Below are positions 1 through 13,229 of a stretch of DNA of 64,000 nucleotides, piece by piece (the stretch's first letter is position 1; each line of letters starts with the position of its first letter). The DNA comes from Rallus limicola. Its lineage: Eukaryota; Chordata; Aves; Gruiformes; Rallidae. The notes under the pieces are model-generated. The model was not told the origin of the DNA and made no database searches. It saw nothing but the letters and a program-made list of their open reading frames with translations. A program made the position numbers and the translations under genes. Where the stretch lies: positions 9,618,001 to 9,682,000 of the forward strand of contig JAKCOZ010000018.1 in the NCBI GenBank assembly GCA_022605955.1. The letters run 5' to 3'.

Positions 1-3000
1 AAGGGAAAGCACATTATCTCCTCAGCCATCCCACCCCACACATCTCTGCCACAGTTCGGCTGCCCAGAGGCTTTTACTGGTGAAACTTCCCTACATTCAA
101 TTTTGAGCACAGCCAGCAAATGGGGGTGGAAAGGAGTCACCAGTCATTTTGAAAAAGAAAGGGACTGAAATATTGAACGCTCCATTGATTGCAGCCTGTG
201 GTATGTAAAGTGTTTCTTTTATTGTGTTGGTTTCAGAGTGGAAGCTGCAGGCGGGAGCGCAGCGCTGTGGCTGGGTGACATCCCCATCTGACACCCTGCT
301 CACTCCACGCCAGGGCAGCAGAGTTTTGACTGATGTGGATGCCCTGGTTTACATCCAGGTCATGGGGGTGGGAATCCAGCCCTTGTTTCTTTTTCCCTGG
401 GTGTCAGGATTGATAACTACCCTTTGTACTTTATTTATTTTCCTCATGCAGCTGGGTCTTTACTTAAGTTCCATGTAGTAGGTGCGTGCATTCACATGTT
501 AGAGCTGAGTAAATACTGCAAAATAACATCAATTACTAGAAGTGTTTTTTGAGCTGGGAAGGGCAGATACTTGGCCGTAGTAGAGGAGCACTCTTTTAGG
601 GGTTAAGCATGCAGTCCCTCACTAAAGGGTATGAGCTCATCTATTGTTGTACCTTTTCTTGGGAATGTATCAATCGATACACCAGCTGGGGCTCTCCCTA
701 TCCCACTTCAAAATGCTCATCCATCACCTCCAGCTGTGAGGGGGGAGGTACCAACAAACCAGCTCCCCAGGACGCTGCATCCATGCACGTGTGCATGGGC
801 AAGGGATGTGAAAAGGATCAGTCAGACTTAGACCGAGGCTGAGTTAGAGTCAGGATCTGACGCTGTTGCAGTAAAAAGCTGTTTGCTGTATCACTTCAAA
901 TCACATCCCTGCAATTTATTTTATCCTAACAAGGAAGGGGGGGAAGAGGCAGAAGGGAAGGGACGGACATAAAAGACAGGGACAGGGGAAGAAGGAATTT
1001 GCTCCTGCTAAAGGGCAGTGAAGTGGACACAGAGGGCAGAAATTCATGTGCCTGGGTACAAAAATGTCACTTTGAGGGGTAAAAGTCCCTGTAAGTCCTG
1101 GCCAAGGCTCCATCCTTGGGGCATCTGCCGAGACACCCAGCAAAAGACCAATTAACAGCACTTAGAATGATGGAAGTGACCTTTAGATAACTATTTAATT
1201 TATTCTTAAATATAATCCCTCTTGCGTAATGATGACTAAATAGTGCAAGTGGAATTGCTAAATGTCCACATGTGACTGCTTATACCAGTTGATGGGAAAT
1301 GCTTTTACTGGTGCTACAAGCTACCATGGAGCTGCCTATTGCTCTGCCTTATCCCCTCAAGCAAAGCAGAAACATGATTGGAAGTTCCTGCACTGAACTC
1401 TTCTCATCAGAAATTGTCCAATTGTTTTGAAGAATGTTACATGTGAACAAAATGCTTTCAAAGTGTCCTACTTCATACAGGTTGTATAAAGTCTTGCTTT
1501 TCAGGAAATAAAAAAATTTTGCCATGTCTTGAATTTCAGAAAATTAAATCAAATTATTTGCAAATAAATCAGGGGAAATATGAAAATGGGTTATTTTTAG
1601 GACCAAAAAAAAAATAGATACCGTTCAAAAGCAGCTGTTTCCAGGGGGCTCCTTTCACTGCTGCCCCACATCCCAGCAGACCTGGTGGGATCCAGGGTTT
1701 TGGCAGGCATCAGCAGGCTGGAGGAGCTGCTGGAGCAGTGTCTGTTCAGCTGAGAACACAAATCAGCATCAAAGTCTCATGCAAACTCAGAAGAGCAAAG
1801 AAAACGAAATGGGATGCTATGATGAACAACTTGGAAATCATTATGGAAATAGTTACAAAAGCCTCAGAACTCAGAAAGTTAAAAAGTACAGAACAGCATC
1901 CTTAAGTCTTTTATTTTATTTTATATTATATTTTCTTTTTTTTTTACTTAAAACATGTCAGTCTAAAGCATACGCTTTTAGCATTTTCTGAACATCTCAT
2001 CCCTGGGGCACACCTGTCCTCCCAAACAGGCAGAGCACAACCAGCTGTAATGAACAGTCCCTGCCAATCCTCAGCCCATTTCCAGCACAGTGCTGGTGAA
2101 ACGTGCTCCCGAACCCAAGGTCACACATGAAGGACTGCTGGCATTAGAGACCGATCAGCCCTGACAGGTTTGTCCTTTTAATTCAGACAATACCAGCCTG
2201 GTTCCTCTTCCACGTTCTGCTTTTGTAGCAAGGAAATATATTAACTTCAGTTCACCTCTCATCACTTCCACCCGCTCCCGGACTCTACTGATCAGGAACA
2301 GGCGTTGTATATGTGTAGGTACGTGCATCTGAAAGTAAAATAATTGGCATTGATACAGAATGGCACCCAAATGATGAGGAAAAGCCACACCAACAGAAAT
2401 CCTTTGTTAGGAAAGAAAATAATAAAAACGAGTAGAGGGAAATGTCTGGGTGTCTGAAGCTGCAACTCTCTCTTGCTCCGAAATTAAGGGAAACTTCGCC
2501 CTGGCAGCTCAGTTCAGTGAAATGCTTGACTTCTCACAAGAGTGGAAGGAGAATCTGGGCAGCAAATATTGCTCTCCTTCTTGTCTTCTTTCACAATTTT
2601 AAAACATTTCCTTGTCACAGGAAAATGTGATATGGAGTCTTAATGATCTGAAAATCAAGTGATGAGAGCAAGGAAGTTTTAAAGAATCTAATTGTTTAAT
2701 AAAAGTCATATTAAAGTATTTCCTTTTTTTAATTTTTAATGTTTTTTCCCCAATATCTTTAAACCAGAGGGCTGATCTGAGATTTAAAAATATAACACTG
2801 CAACCTGAAAAGTTAAGTGAATTCAAAATAATTCATTTTGAAAATGCCAAAACTTCCTCTAATTATACATTCAAACAACACTTTTTTCTTATTTTCTTAT
2901 TTCTTTTTTCATTTTAACTATCCCAAAAACACATCTGTTGGGTGGAAATTTTTCAAACAGGAACCTGCTCCTCCTTTATCCATCACCTCTGGCTGCCTGG

Positions 3001-6000
3001 GATAGTGACCGGGAGCTGAGGCACTGGGTCTGCCCAGAGTCCAGTCCCCTTGCTCCTTTATGCCTCTTTTACACCAAATCACTGGGAGAGGTGAGGAATG
3101 AGGCCCAAGGTAACCCTTTGATGTCCACATTGCCTTCCTGGGTGAAGCCCATCACACCCAGAAGGACAGACAAGCAGTGCCATTCGTGCCAGTCGCGGTA
3201 TAACAGTGCCAGGCCGGTTGCTGCTGCTCCACAGGACGGGTAGCCGGCTGTGCACTGCGCTGCTAGCACCATCCATCACCGCGGCCCACACAGGCACTGA
3301 GGGAACTCCTTTGCTGAAGAACCGATAGGAGCATACCTCCTGGAAAAAGGGAAGAACCTGATGGGATTGCAAGGGAAAAGCAATTGAAACAAAAAAGCAA
3401 TACCAGCAGCACATCAGGGCCAGCAGCCTTCTCCATCACTGCCCAGAGTTTTTTCCTAGAAACAGAATAAAAACAGACATGGCAGACAATTGCCATTTCA
3501 TTCTGACCATTACTGTAAAGACAACCAAAGCCACCATGCACCCGACGTACACCTTCAGCCTCAAAACCATGCTTGTAGGAGCATCTTTCCAGCTGTGCTT
3601 TGGAAAGAGTTGTGCCTGGCTGGGGAGGGCAGCAGGCCAGCAGCACAGGTCTCAGCAGATCTGTCTGGGAAAGCTGGAGTTCACTAGCCCATCCTTGACT
3701 TTGACACCTGAGGTGGAGAAGCACCATGCAAACCCAACAGCTACTGCGGGGCTCAAGGAGCGAGCCAGACAGCCCAGACCTGCTCACAAAGAAGGGATCA
3801 ACACCGGCCTGATCCGAGGCTTGTGGCTGAAGCCCAGAAGCCTGTCTCTACTGCAACAGAACACTACAAGAACTTTCTCCATCATGTGTTTGAATCTTCT
3901 AAAGGTTAAGAAACAGATACTGTTGTTTTCTTTATTCTTTAATTCACATTTGTTGTGTGGCCACGTAACTGGTATCTCTAGAAACATACTCTACTAACAT
4001 TATACCAGAAAAACAGAATCTGCACTGGAATTATCTGTCTCTCAAGATAATAATCAAAGCAGGCTTTTGAGCTTTCAAACAGATTTGGGTGCTTCTGAAA
4101 ATCACTGATTTGAAGAAATCCAGGGCCGACTTCCAATAACTGTGTTATTCAAAGTGTACATCAGCAAAGGCATTTCCTCTTTCATCCCCTTTCCTGTGCT
4201 TTGTTAAGTTAGAAACCAAATCAACATAAACTGCTTGCCAAGGGAAGGGAGAAATGTATTCAGATTTAATCTAGTGATTACGGTTCATTGGTTGCAAACA
4301 GCTCCTTTATGAAGACCATCAGGTGAATTATTAACCTCTTCCATTTACAAATAGAAAAATACCTTCAGTCACAAGGAAGCAATGCCAAAAAAAGGTTACA
4401 GAGGTTATTTGCAGGCACATCAGAAAGGCACACAGCAAGGCTCACTCCCCAACAGAAAACACTGCTTATGGGGGGCAAGGAGGGCAGATGCCCCACAGGG
4501 ATGACAAGGTGGCTGTCCTTGTGGGAGCAGTGATGTCCCAGTGTCCACACATCTGGGTGGCTCTGCCTCTGCCTGGCTGTGTATTGCAACACAGAGTGAG
4601 AAAAACGTTCCTGAGGAAGCGTTCCACCACTGTCTCAAAGATGACATTACTGCAAGTGAACTTCCACTGCTCTCAGGCCGCAGAACAGCAGACAGGCTGC
4701 TGCTGCCTGCTACCACAGAACAGTAAGCACTCCTCACAGGCTACTCACAGGGTTACTACTGCCAAACCTCACCAGTTAACTCCCTGTTATCAGAGTGGAT
4801 CTGGCATGTCTCCAGCCCCTGGAGTGCTCCCATGCGGTAGTGTGACCAGTAGCTTCAGCAGACCACTAGTTCTGAGCAGCACAGAACAGGTAATACAGCT
4901 TCCAAGCAATTAATTCAGCACATAAATAGCAGAGCAGTTTAGCAGTTATACACTGCCCTCCCTTCTAGTCACCCCTGACACTGGTCTCCGGGTTCTACTA
5001 CAGGTAAGAGAGGCGTTTGTCGGTGCAGGGTGTGGAATGGGGACTCAGGGCTGTGTTGGGGGACAAGAGATTGATTGGGGCTTTCTCCCAGGCACAGGAT
5101 TATTGGGGCCGCTGAAGCCAGACAGGGTGACAGAACAGCTTTGGGAGGAAAGTCAGAACAGGTTGTGAAACCCACGTTGGGAAAGCTGGAAAACAAAGGG
5201 GCAAAGGTGGTATGATGGTCAGTGAGGATCAAGGTGAATTTGTGGTAAGGGAAAGGGGTCAGAAGTAAAACTGAGTTTAAATAGAATGAGAGAAGAAAAA
5301 ATAAAATAAACTCCCCGAAGTGTCTCCCCTGCCCTGCCATTAGCAGGGTGCCTGTCCCACTGAGGGGAAGCCCAGGAGCAATAGAAGGTAACACTTCATC
5401 CTCGCAGAGCCCATCTGAAACTCAGGTCCATTTGCAAGAGGGGGGTCCTGGCTTGGCTCCCAATCACAATAGAGCAACTATTTGTTTTTGAACACGAATC
5501 ATCCCCATATGAACTATTACAAAACCAGCACCTTGTTTTACATGATCTCCTTAAATCATTATTTTGTGTTTCCCTGTTGCATCAGACTGCTAGGAGCTTT
5601 GGGAATAAACGCTCTTGAAGACAGATGTATTTGACTAAGCAGCCACAGAATTTCATCTTTGGCCTGAGTATTTTTTAAGAAGTAAAATAATTCCTCAAAG
5701 GTGCCAAAAAAATAAAATAAAATGGGGTATCAGCACCATGCAAGGAAATTTCACCCCAAGAGCTAAGGATGCCAGGAGGCAGATGTAACCCCTGCCCACC
5801 ACCAAACCTGCTGCATTCTGGACATGGCAGCAGCTCTCACTCCCCCTCAGCTCCCAGCTGGTGATGGTTGGGGCAGGAGTGACCAAGCTTCTTTGCTTCT
5901 TCATTTCAAAACGAATTTGCTGACAGAGGCAAAACCAAAGTAGAGGGCTGCAGAGGGGCACTGCTGTCCCTCAGCTGCACCCACCACACCCACCGTCCCA

Positions 6001-6480
6001 CATCTGAAACGATTCATTTCGTTCCAAAAAAACAGAGGCAGGAGCAGTGTGGCTGTGTCAGGCTTTGAAAAGTCCTGCAGAGTTTGGGGGGAAAAAAAAG
6101 GAAAAGTGGGGGGGGGGGGAGGGGGAGGGGGGAAAAGCAATAATAAAAGCAGGCTATAAATCAAGTTCACTAGCTATATCGAGGTAAAAAATTGGAGTAA
6201 GAGTCACCAGTAAGTCGATCTTTACACATTTTGACTGGTCACATTAAATCAGAGCCTGCCTGTTTCCAAACTGTGTTTACTGCTTTCAAACCCTGAGTGA
6301 GAGCTCAGAGGTCTCTCAGTTGAAAGGACTTTCTCCTGCTTCTAATAAAAATTCCCATCTGCCTCACGGCTGCGATACCAAATAAGGGCAAATGGAAAAA
6401 GAAGAACCGTCCTTGCCTTTAACACAATCAATAGAACTGCCAAAACCCAGTATACACTTAATAAATGCAATGTACATTGC
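1..6480. other. Intergenic DNA downstream of DRD1, no gene seen
   Basis: Mostly AT-rich single-copy sequence on the 3' side of the DRD1 gene. Open frames on both strands are short (the longest is about 174 codons, around 3.3-3.8 kb on the minus strand), have no recognisable domain, and lack paired splice signals with coding flanks. I see no RNA gene. The only marked structure is the purine/G-rich run at 6086-6132. Confidence 0.6.
6086..6132. repeat. G-rich low-complexity tract
   Basis: Runs of 5-12 G on the plus strand separated by A-rich spacers. Four or more G-runs lie close together, which satisfies the usual G-quadruplex pattern. It sits about 400 bp beyond the furthest candidate DRD1 poly(A) signal and is probably a simple repeat. 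Confidence 0.75.
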
Positions 6481-6509
6481 TTCGTTTGACCTTCTGTTCA
6501 CAAAATAAT

Positions 6510-6515
6510 TTTATT
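6510..6515 (-). terminator. Candidate DRD1 poly(A) signal (distal 2)
   Basis: AATAAA on the minus strand, about 1.83 kb past the DRD1 stop, followed on that strand by a T/G-rich stretch (ATTTTGTGAACAG), which suits a downstream element better than the other two candidates. Confidence 0.3.
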
Positions 6516-6623
6516 ATATGTATGAAAGCAGCATACAGGCAATAAAATTATGAAAACATTCACAATACATAAATACACAGACCTGATGCAGGATGTATAT
6601 AGTTCATTAGACTTGAATTATTT

Positions 6624-6629
6624 TTTATT
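6624..6629 (-). terminator. Candidate DRD1 poly(A) signal (distal 1)
   Basis: AATAAA on the minus strand, about 1.7 kb past the DRD1 stop, within a run of A on that strand. Confidence 0.25.
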
Positions 6630-7437
6630 TCTTTTTTTTTTTCTCTCAGTTCTCTTTTCCAGACAACACATTTTTTGATATATGTTATGAAAAAGTTGCT
6701 CCAAAGGGTATTTTCTCCCATTCAGAAAACAAATAGCTTTCTTTGAATGCTGCTGAAGAGTGAGACCTGGTGTTCCTGTTGCTAACGCTCACTGATTGCT
6801 TTTGGCATGGCAAAGGGAAAGCAGCAGGAAAGGACAATGGAAAAGTAGCAGGGGTTTTGGTGGGTGGTTTGTTGTGTGTTTGGGGTTTTTTTAATTAAAC
6901 ATTGGCAACGTTTTTAGAGCTCACAGGACATTTTTGAGGTGGGGGCTGCGATCCCATCCGTATTTAGAAACGTCTTAATCCCAAATGGTAATGAGGCACT
7001 ATTCCTTATTGAATGCACTATCGAGGTGGTAATTACTAAAATGTAATGTCCTCCTAGTTTCCAAAGTAAAGCACGAGGTACCTCACTTTTTAACTCTGGC
7101 CATGATACAGCAGCAGACAGACAGCATGATCCTGGTGGTACTGCAATAATACAGATGATGAGGAGGTTTGGCATGTTTACTACCATTATAACCAATTGTG
7201 TTTGTTCAGAAAAGATATCCAAGACTTGAAATAAGAAAAGTCTGAGAAAGCTGTTTATCTTACATAAATACAAAACGTTATATACGAAGAATTGTTATCT
7301 AAGAAGCTTTTCTTCTCAAATTGGATTCTTCTTAAGGTTGTAGTCATATTTAAGGTATTTACAGATCCACAAACTTGACATTCTAGCAAAGTCTTTGTAA
7401 CATGAAACTTTTTAAAAAATAAATAGCAGCAATTTCT

Positions 7438-7443
7438 TTTATT
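7438..7443 (-). terminator. Candidate DRD1 poly(A) signal (proximal)
   Basis: AATAAA on the minus strand, about 0.9 kb past the DRD1 stop codon. The hexamer is canonical, but the region is AT-rich, so chance hexamers are common. Confidence 0.3.
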
Positions 7444-8342
7444 TCTATAAGGGAAAAGAATTCACAACTCAGTCAACGCTGGTCCTATCTTTTGAAAGAC
7501 ATCCCACTCCAAACAAAAAGAAAAACCAACCCACAAGCAAACGAACTCCACACAGCATTGGGTTTGTTGATTCCTAAATTTCTTGCTGAGCTTCTTAACA
7601 TTCCTTCATTCCCCTCACCAGCTCTCCAGACTATCAGAGCTTGTAATAAAGTGCTGACTGGTTGACTGGTCAAAATGCAGTTATGACACTCCAAAAATAT
7701 CCCATTATTTAGACATCTTAAATAACATAAATAAAGCTAGATCTGTAATAACATATGAAAAATATCAATTTAAAACAATAAATAAATAAAACCAGTATCA
7801 ACATATTACCTCCCAAAGCTTTAAAAATAACCATTCTCATTATAAGGCTCAATTATTTGTCAGAAATAATTTTAAGAAGGCATCTACCTACCTTTACAAT
7901 CCCTCAGTCTTTAATTAGGACCTGTTAACATCCACTAGCACAAGACACAGCAATCTTTTAACTTCTAGTAAACATGAATCTTTAAATACTTAACATTTAT
8001 CCTTTGCCTCATTTTAAGCTAGAAATTGTTTTCTCTGTGCAGAGAAGCAATATTTTCTTTTGTCACTGCTCTATATCTAAATTTGTGTGTTTTCCTTGGT
8101 ACAAACAGTAGTTTAATATCCTTTTTTTTAACCAATTTTCAGGATATTTTCCTGCTTACTGTTTGAAAAGTTAAATTTGCTTTGAACACCAGGAAAATTA
8201 ATTCTGGGCTTGGTGTAAATGTGCATTTCTCCCTCAAGCTTAATTTCTTACCAAAAATCTTCTGTATCTTTCTTTTTTTTTTTTTCCTTGTAAAGATTAT
8301 TACAATACACACTATTAGGTCTTATTGGGTAAACTTTACTGT

Positions 8343-9698
8343 TCAGGTTTTATGCTGCCCGTTTTGTGTAATGGGATTGATCTTTTCCAAAGAAACATCA
8401 GCTTCATAATCCAAGATACCTGACAGTGCTGGAGACATTTTCTCCAAGGTCTTAGATAGTTCACCCTCTTCTTCCTTTTTGAGAGGTTCTTCTTCCGGAC
8501 AGATAATTGCATGTGGAATCAGATAAACCAGATTAGACTCTTTGGGGCTGGACCCTTTGGGCTCGTGTTGGCTCGAAAAAACAACTGCTCCGTTATTGTT
8601 AATACTAACAGTCTCTATAGCATTCCCAGACATGGGGCAGAGCCTGTAGCATCCTAGCAGGGTTGAAAACGCCTTGCGGAAATCAGCATTGAAGGCATAA
8701 ATTATGGGGTTGAGGGAAGAATTAGCCCATCCAAACCAAACAAAAACATCAAAGGTGGTGGAGTTAATGCAGAAAGCTTCTGCTCCCTTGGATGGTTGGG
8801 TAGGCTCGCAGAAGGGAATCATGCAGTTCAATACGAAAAAGGGTAACCAGCAGCACACAAACACCCCCATGATCACCGACAGAGTCTTTAAAACCTTCGT
8901 TTCCCTCTTGAAGGACATTTTGAAGTTGCTCTCTGGCTGCTGGCAGTCCATACTGCTTCTATTGCCGCTCGTGTTCTGGCAGTTCTTGGCATGCACTGCT
9001 GCTCTCTCCAAAGCTGAGATGCGCCGTATTTGCTTCTGAGCAATCCGGTATATCCTCGTGTAAGTTACTATCATGATGGCCACAGGTATGTAGAAGCTAA
9101 TTAGAGAGGAGGAGATGGCATACATCCTGTTTAGGCTAGAATCACAGTTGTCCATGCTTATACCTTGTAAGCTGGCATTCAGGTCCAAAAAGCTTGTGGT
9201 TGTAGCCTTGTGCCAGTTCAGCTGCACCGGGATGAAGGAAATCAACACGGACAAAGTCCATGCCACACTAATCATGATGAAGGCTGCCTTGGGGGTCATT
9301 TTCCTCTCGTACCTAAATGGGCTGGAGATGGCCCAGTATCTGTCCACACTAATGACGCAGAGATTTAAGATGGAGGCTGTAGAGCACATAATATCAAAGG
9401 CCACCCAGATGTTGCAAAATGAACCAAAAGGCCAGAAACCGGCAATCTCGGCCACGGCTTTCCACGGCATGACCAAAACTGCCACTAAGAGATCTGACAC
9501 GGCCAAGGAGATGACAAAGAAGTTGGTCACCTTGGACCTGAGGTGGCGGAACCTAATGACAGCTGCACAGACCAGCGTGTTTCCCAGCAGCGTGGAGAGG
9601 ATCAGCAGCGAGAGGAAGCAGCCCGTGAGGATCCGAAAGGAAGAGTCCCTTTCCACCAGCAACCCTTCCCCATCCATAGTGGTGTCGTTCCAAGTCAT
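8343..9698 (-). CDS. DRD1: Dopamine receptor D1 (D1A subtype), intronless coding exon
   Basis: A 451-codon frame encodes a class A GPCR that couples through Gs/Golf to raise cAMP at the neuronal surface. Seven hydrophobic segments are visible. N-glycosylation sequon NDT lies at residue 4. The amine-anchoring Asp of TM3 is in FDIMCSTAS (Asp102). The DRY motif is at 119-121. TM5 carries the serine cluster of [10 protein letters not shown] that contacts the catechol. CWLPFF marks TM6 and NPIIY marks TM7. A cysteine pair in GCYRLC after helix 8 is the usual palmitoylation site. The long tail ends in a D1A-type QNGQHKT. Human DRD1 has 446 residues, so the length is normal. The third loop is short and the tail long, as in D1-like receptors, and the tail distinguishes D1A from DRD5. 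The ATG chosen gives the family N-terminus, and a splice acceptor sits 8 nt upstream of it. Lack of introns in the coding part is typical of D1-like receptors. Confidence 0.98.
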   Translation of the reverse strand: MTWNDTTMDGEGLLVERDSSFRILTGCFLSLLILSTLLGNTLVCAAVIRFRHLRSKVTNFFVISLAVSDLLVAVLVMPWKAVAEIAGFWPFGSFCNIWVAFDIMCSTASILNLCVISVDRYWAISSPFRYERKMTPKAAFIMISVAWTLSVLISFIPVQLNWHKATTTSFLDLNASLQGISMDNCDSSLNRMYAISSSLISFYIPVAIMIVTYTRIYRIAQKQIRRISALERAAVHAKNCQNTSGNRSSMDCQQPESNFKMSFKRETKVLKTLSVIMGVFVCCWLPFFVLNCMIPFCEPTQPSKGAEAFCINSTTFDVFVWFGWANSSLNPIIYAFNADFRKAFSTLLGCYRLCPMSGNAIETVSINNNGAVVFSSQHEPKGSSPKESNLVYLIPHAIICPEEEPLKKEEEGELSKTLEKMSPALSGILDYEADVSLEKINPITQNGQHKT

Positions 9699-9709
9699 AG
9701 TTTCTCCTG
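9699..9709 (-). other. DRD1: Short DRD1 5' UTR stub and probable splice acceptor
   Basis: On the minus strand the bases before the ATG read TTTTCCCTCAG then GAGAAACT, a good acceptor with the AG ending at 9707 and exon sequence from 9706 down. Mammalian DRD1 has an untranslated first exon spliced just upstream of the coding exon, so this fits. The partner donor is inferred, not proven. Confidence 0.5.
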
Positions 9710-10639
9710 AGGGAAAATCATACCATGATTTTCATGATGACATCAGCGCCTTTCCTTGCAGGGATCAGAGACATCAGATGTCCATTAATTACTCATCACC
9801 AAAAAAAAGACCAGAGGTCCTTCCTTACAATCCCCTTCACCCTCGGATGGACTTCACCCACTTGGACTCTCCCTGAACCTCACTGAAAGCTCTCTGAGCA
9901 GGAACTGAAAATGCACAAATCCAGTTCACCTGACAGACTGATTGATTTTAAACAATCCCTTCAGAAACACACTGCACCACCCCAGCACAAAGTAGCCTCA
10001 TTCAGACACCTCACCTGCAAGCCTTCTCCGGCTGTCCTCTGCAAATACACCCCACTGACAGGAAAGCAATCACTTTGCCATGCTTGCATATATTCCCATT
10101 TAAATAAGCTATTGATCGAGTGTTTCCAGTGTCCATTGCACTAGCCCTTCACATTTACTGAAGCGTACTACACAAGGTGCTTTTCCTCTACTGTAGTTTC
10201 CTAAACGTCTTGCTGATGAAACACTCCATCCTTCCTCCTCTGGTACACTCCTGTTACAAAATGCATCAGTTCTCTAGTTCTGGGCAGCGTCAGAGAGCAA
10301 TTCTTCACTTTGTTTCAAACTGATTTAAGTTTTACACTTCTGAGACAAAGAAAATAAACATACACTAGGTGTGTTTTAAAGGGTTTCAGCAAGAAGCAGC
10401 TCAGGTTATTTAGTTGTATTTAAATGAGAAATGCTGGCTCCTACCTTTCACCTCTGTTTCTCTGTTTGCTCTGGGATGCAGGGCCGTCTTTCCTCCTCTT
10501 TTAGTTTTGGAATTGCATAGCAAATCTTATATACAAAACCAACACAGAAACACTGCATCTCATCAGGTGTGTTTGTGTGGTTTTTTCCCTGAAAGTGCAA
10601 ATTGGCAGGGGAGAAGTAAAAACTGGAGTCGGCAGAGTT

Positions 10640-12380
10640 TGACCATCAGGAGTTAGTTTTCAAGGGAGCAGCAGGTCTGCGCTGCCGGACCGTGCGTGAC
10701 GGACCCTGCCGGCGTGTGCCCAGCTACCTCCATCCCAAAGTCTCTGCCGATCACTCTGCAGACTTTGTTGGCCGGATCAGTCCCAGTTGCACTTTGTACA
10801 TCCCGTCGAAGCGGCACATCAGGGCAAATCATCCCAGGCAAAAGGCACGGTATTCCCAACACTGGCAAGAGCCGAGTACCAGTTCTTTTTGCTGTTGTTC
10901 ACTTGGAAGGAGAAAGAAGGACGAGAGGAGAAGAAGGACCTGAGCGACCTCCCTTCGGCCACGACGTAGGGTGCGACGACGCCAGTGATGCTCGCAGCGG
11001 GTTCCTCTTCCAGCGGGGCCAAGTTGCTTTAACACTCGCTGCTCTGGCAGGTTACAGCTCTCCGTAACTACCCCGAAAAAAAATCCCACCTCCTGCTCGG
11101 CGGGGCTGAGCTCCAGGGATCGGGTCCAGCTCTGACCATGCTTTCTCCTCAGAGAAGCGCAGGCGGAGGCAGCTCCTCACGCTCTCCCGCAGCCTGCCCC
11201 GGGCCGCGCATCTCCTGTGCCGGGGGGTCCCGGCGGCAAAGGCTTTCTTCTGCCCGGGGCAGGGTTCGGCAGCATCGCCCCTCCAGGAAAGGTCTGGCTG
11301 TCTGCCTGGCGTCTCCTTCCTAAAGGATTAAGACAAGGGAAAGACACGCATGGAGGCATGCAGCAAGCAAAAAGCAACCCCTCTTCGCCTCCTCTAACAT
11401 CCTCGGTCGGGCGCAGCTTTCTTCTGGGCAGCGTCTCCCCGTTTTTTCCGCCTTCCCAGGGAATAACGTCCCGGCCAGCCAGGCAGCCGGACCGAGAGGC
11501 AAAAGCCGGGCCCCTGGAGTTTAACGCAAACGGGATTACTCTGCCCTGTCCTGAGCTCCGCCGAGCTCCGGGACGCCCGCGGTGCCGCGTGATGCCTCGG
11601 CGCTGCGAGCCAGCTCAGTTCGATTAATTGATGCGGAAAGTAAGTGCCGGCACCTAACTTCGGGCTGGGTGATGCTCAGGAGGCGGGCTGCGAGCCGAGA
11701 CACCCGCGGCTTCTCCGGCCCCCGGGGGAGCAGCGCTGCCCCAGGGCACGGTCGGGAGGCGGGAGGGGGAGGGTTCGGCGGGACCCCCTCCCGGCACTGC
11801 GGGGAAGGGGTGGCAAGCGCGGCGGTACTCACCGGCGCGGGAAGGGCCGGGGCTGCAGCCGGGGCACCGCACCGCTCCGCGCCGCCTCTCCGCCGCCTGG
11901 CGCAGCCCCGCGCCCCCGCGGCTCCCGGCGCAGCCGCGACCGCCGGGCTCCCTCTCCTGGGCGGCCGTGGCCCCGCGCCCCGCCGCACCGCCCCGTGGAG
12001 GCGGCCGCCGGCCCCGGCGGGGTGCCAGGCGGCCCCGAGGGGAAGGGCTGCGCCGGGATGCCCCGCTCCCCTCGCCCGCCCCGGCCGAGCCCGGACCCGT
12101 CGCCAGACAGACTTAAACCCCGGATCCCTAACACAGGCGAAGGGCATCGTTATCCCTGCGTGTGGGCAGGGAGGGGACGGGGAGGAGGGGGGGAGGGAAC
12201 CAGAGCCCGGGATCCCAGGGGAGTGTAGCTGCCTGAGGACCCGCATCCTGAACTAACGTGTTCGGGCGAGGGGACAGCAGAGAGACAATTTCGGACCCTT
12301 CCGGAACCTCGGAGCGGGCGTCCCCGACGGCAGATGCGGAGTTTGGGGCAGCTGTTTGGGTTTGTGCCTGCGGAGGGCAC
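10640..12380. promoter_or_regulatory. CpG island, probable DRD1 promoter and first exon
   Basis: Base composition changes sharply to GC-rich with dense CpG, strongest at 11.5-12.3 kb. DRD1 runs away from it on the minus strand with its ATG 0.9-2.7 kb downstream. A consensus minus-strand donor (GTGAGT, plus-strand ACTCAC at 11827-11832) could end an untranslated exon lying above 11833 and join the acceptor at 9707. A plus-strand donor-like GTAAGT at about 11640 leaves room for a divergent noncoding transcript. Long open frames here on both strands are by-products of the high GC and show no domain. Confidence 0.6.
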
Positions 12381-13198
12381 GGTTCAGTGGGCTGCCGTCC
12401 TTGCCCAGAGATCTGTCCGTCCCTTCAGGCAGGGTTTCCTCTGCAAAAATCTTCAAGTTCAGTAACAAACACCAAAACCAAACCGGTTACATCTCCAACC
12501 CATTCCTTCTCCAATTTCTTACCCACAGTAAGCAACAACAGAACAGAACAGAATGTGCTTATTTGTCAGTTGCTAGCTTTGTATAGGAATCTTCCTCAAA
12601 AAAAAAAAAGTCAGAAGAATGAAGACAAAAGACATAGAGGGATGATTAAAAACCTCCTAGAAGGAAAAATAAGCTCACTAAGTTGTCAAGATAAATTTCC
12701 TAGGGTTCAGCATTAGTGAAGTTGCCTTTGTGCCAGCTATAATTTTTCATGTCAGTTAAAGCAGATACAGTGCTAAGTTAACCTTGACTAGCTAACTAAA
12801 ACACTTGTTTTCCTTTCCCCCTCTCTTTCTCTTTTTTAACTGCTTCTCAGTGAGTTCTCATTCCCCTCTTCTTATTATCCTGTCCTTCAATCATCGTTCA
12901 TCCCTATAGGAGGGCGAAAATAGACAAGAAGATGAATCCTGTGCTGTTTGGTAATAGAGATCTCTAATGAAACTCATTATGCATTTTCTTTTTCTATTTT
13001 CAAGATTTTTGTTCCTTTTTTCTCCTGTTCTTCTTAAAGCACAACACCAGTGAGGTTCCATTACCTTCTGGAAATGCAGCATGCTCCTGTCTTTCAGTAG
13101 AAACCCTAGGCTGAGGAGAGCATTGCCTGCTTAAGAAGTCACTGAGGACATTTGATTTTATTTGCTACAACTTCTAGGGGCTCCCCCAGGACAGCTTT

Positions 13199-13229
13199 CA
13201 GAATAATCCAGCCATCCTGGATTATTCTG
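13199..13229. repeat. Perfect 13-bp inverted repeat, 5-nt loop
   Basis: CAGAATAATCCAG at 13199-13211 is matched by its exact reverse complement at 13217-13229, with the loop CCATC between. A partial further copy (CCAGAATA) follows about 14 bp downstream. Confidence 0.85.

Larger units (their letters stand above)
6481..8342 (-). other. DRD1: Probable DRD1 3' untranslated region
   Basis: AT-rich sequence directly following the DRD1 stop codon on the minus strand, with no intervening gene. Three minus-strand AATAAA hexamers lie in it (plus-strand TTTATT at 7438, 6624 and 6510). A 3' UTR of 0.9-1.85 kb would be normal for DRD1 in other vertebrates. The true end cannot be fixed from sequence alone. 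Confidence 0.5.

Noticed and set aside
3263..3787. 174-codon minus-strand open frame
   Set aside because: No recognisable motif, no CpG island, no supporting splice structure; overlaps a plus-strand frame of the same length, as expected by chance.
9115..9876. 253-codon plus-strand open frame antisense to DRD1
   Set aside because: It is the complement of the DRD1 coding exon; composition follows DRD1 codons and no domain is recognisable.
11582..12256. Open frames of 194-236 codons on both strands in the DRD1 CpG island
   Set aside because: Low-complexity Ala/Pro/Arg/Gly sequence in several frames at once, with no homology seen; explained by GC content.
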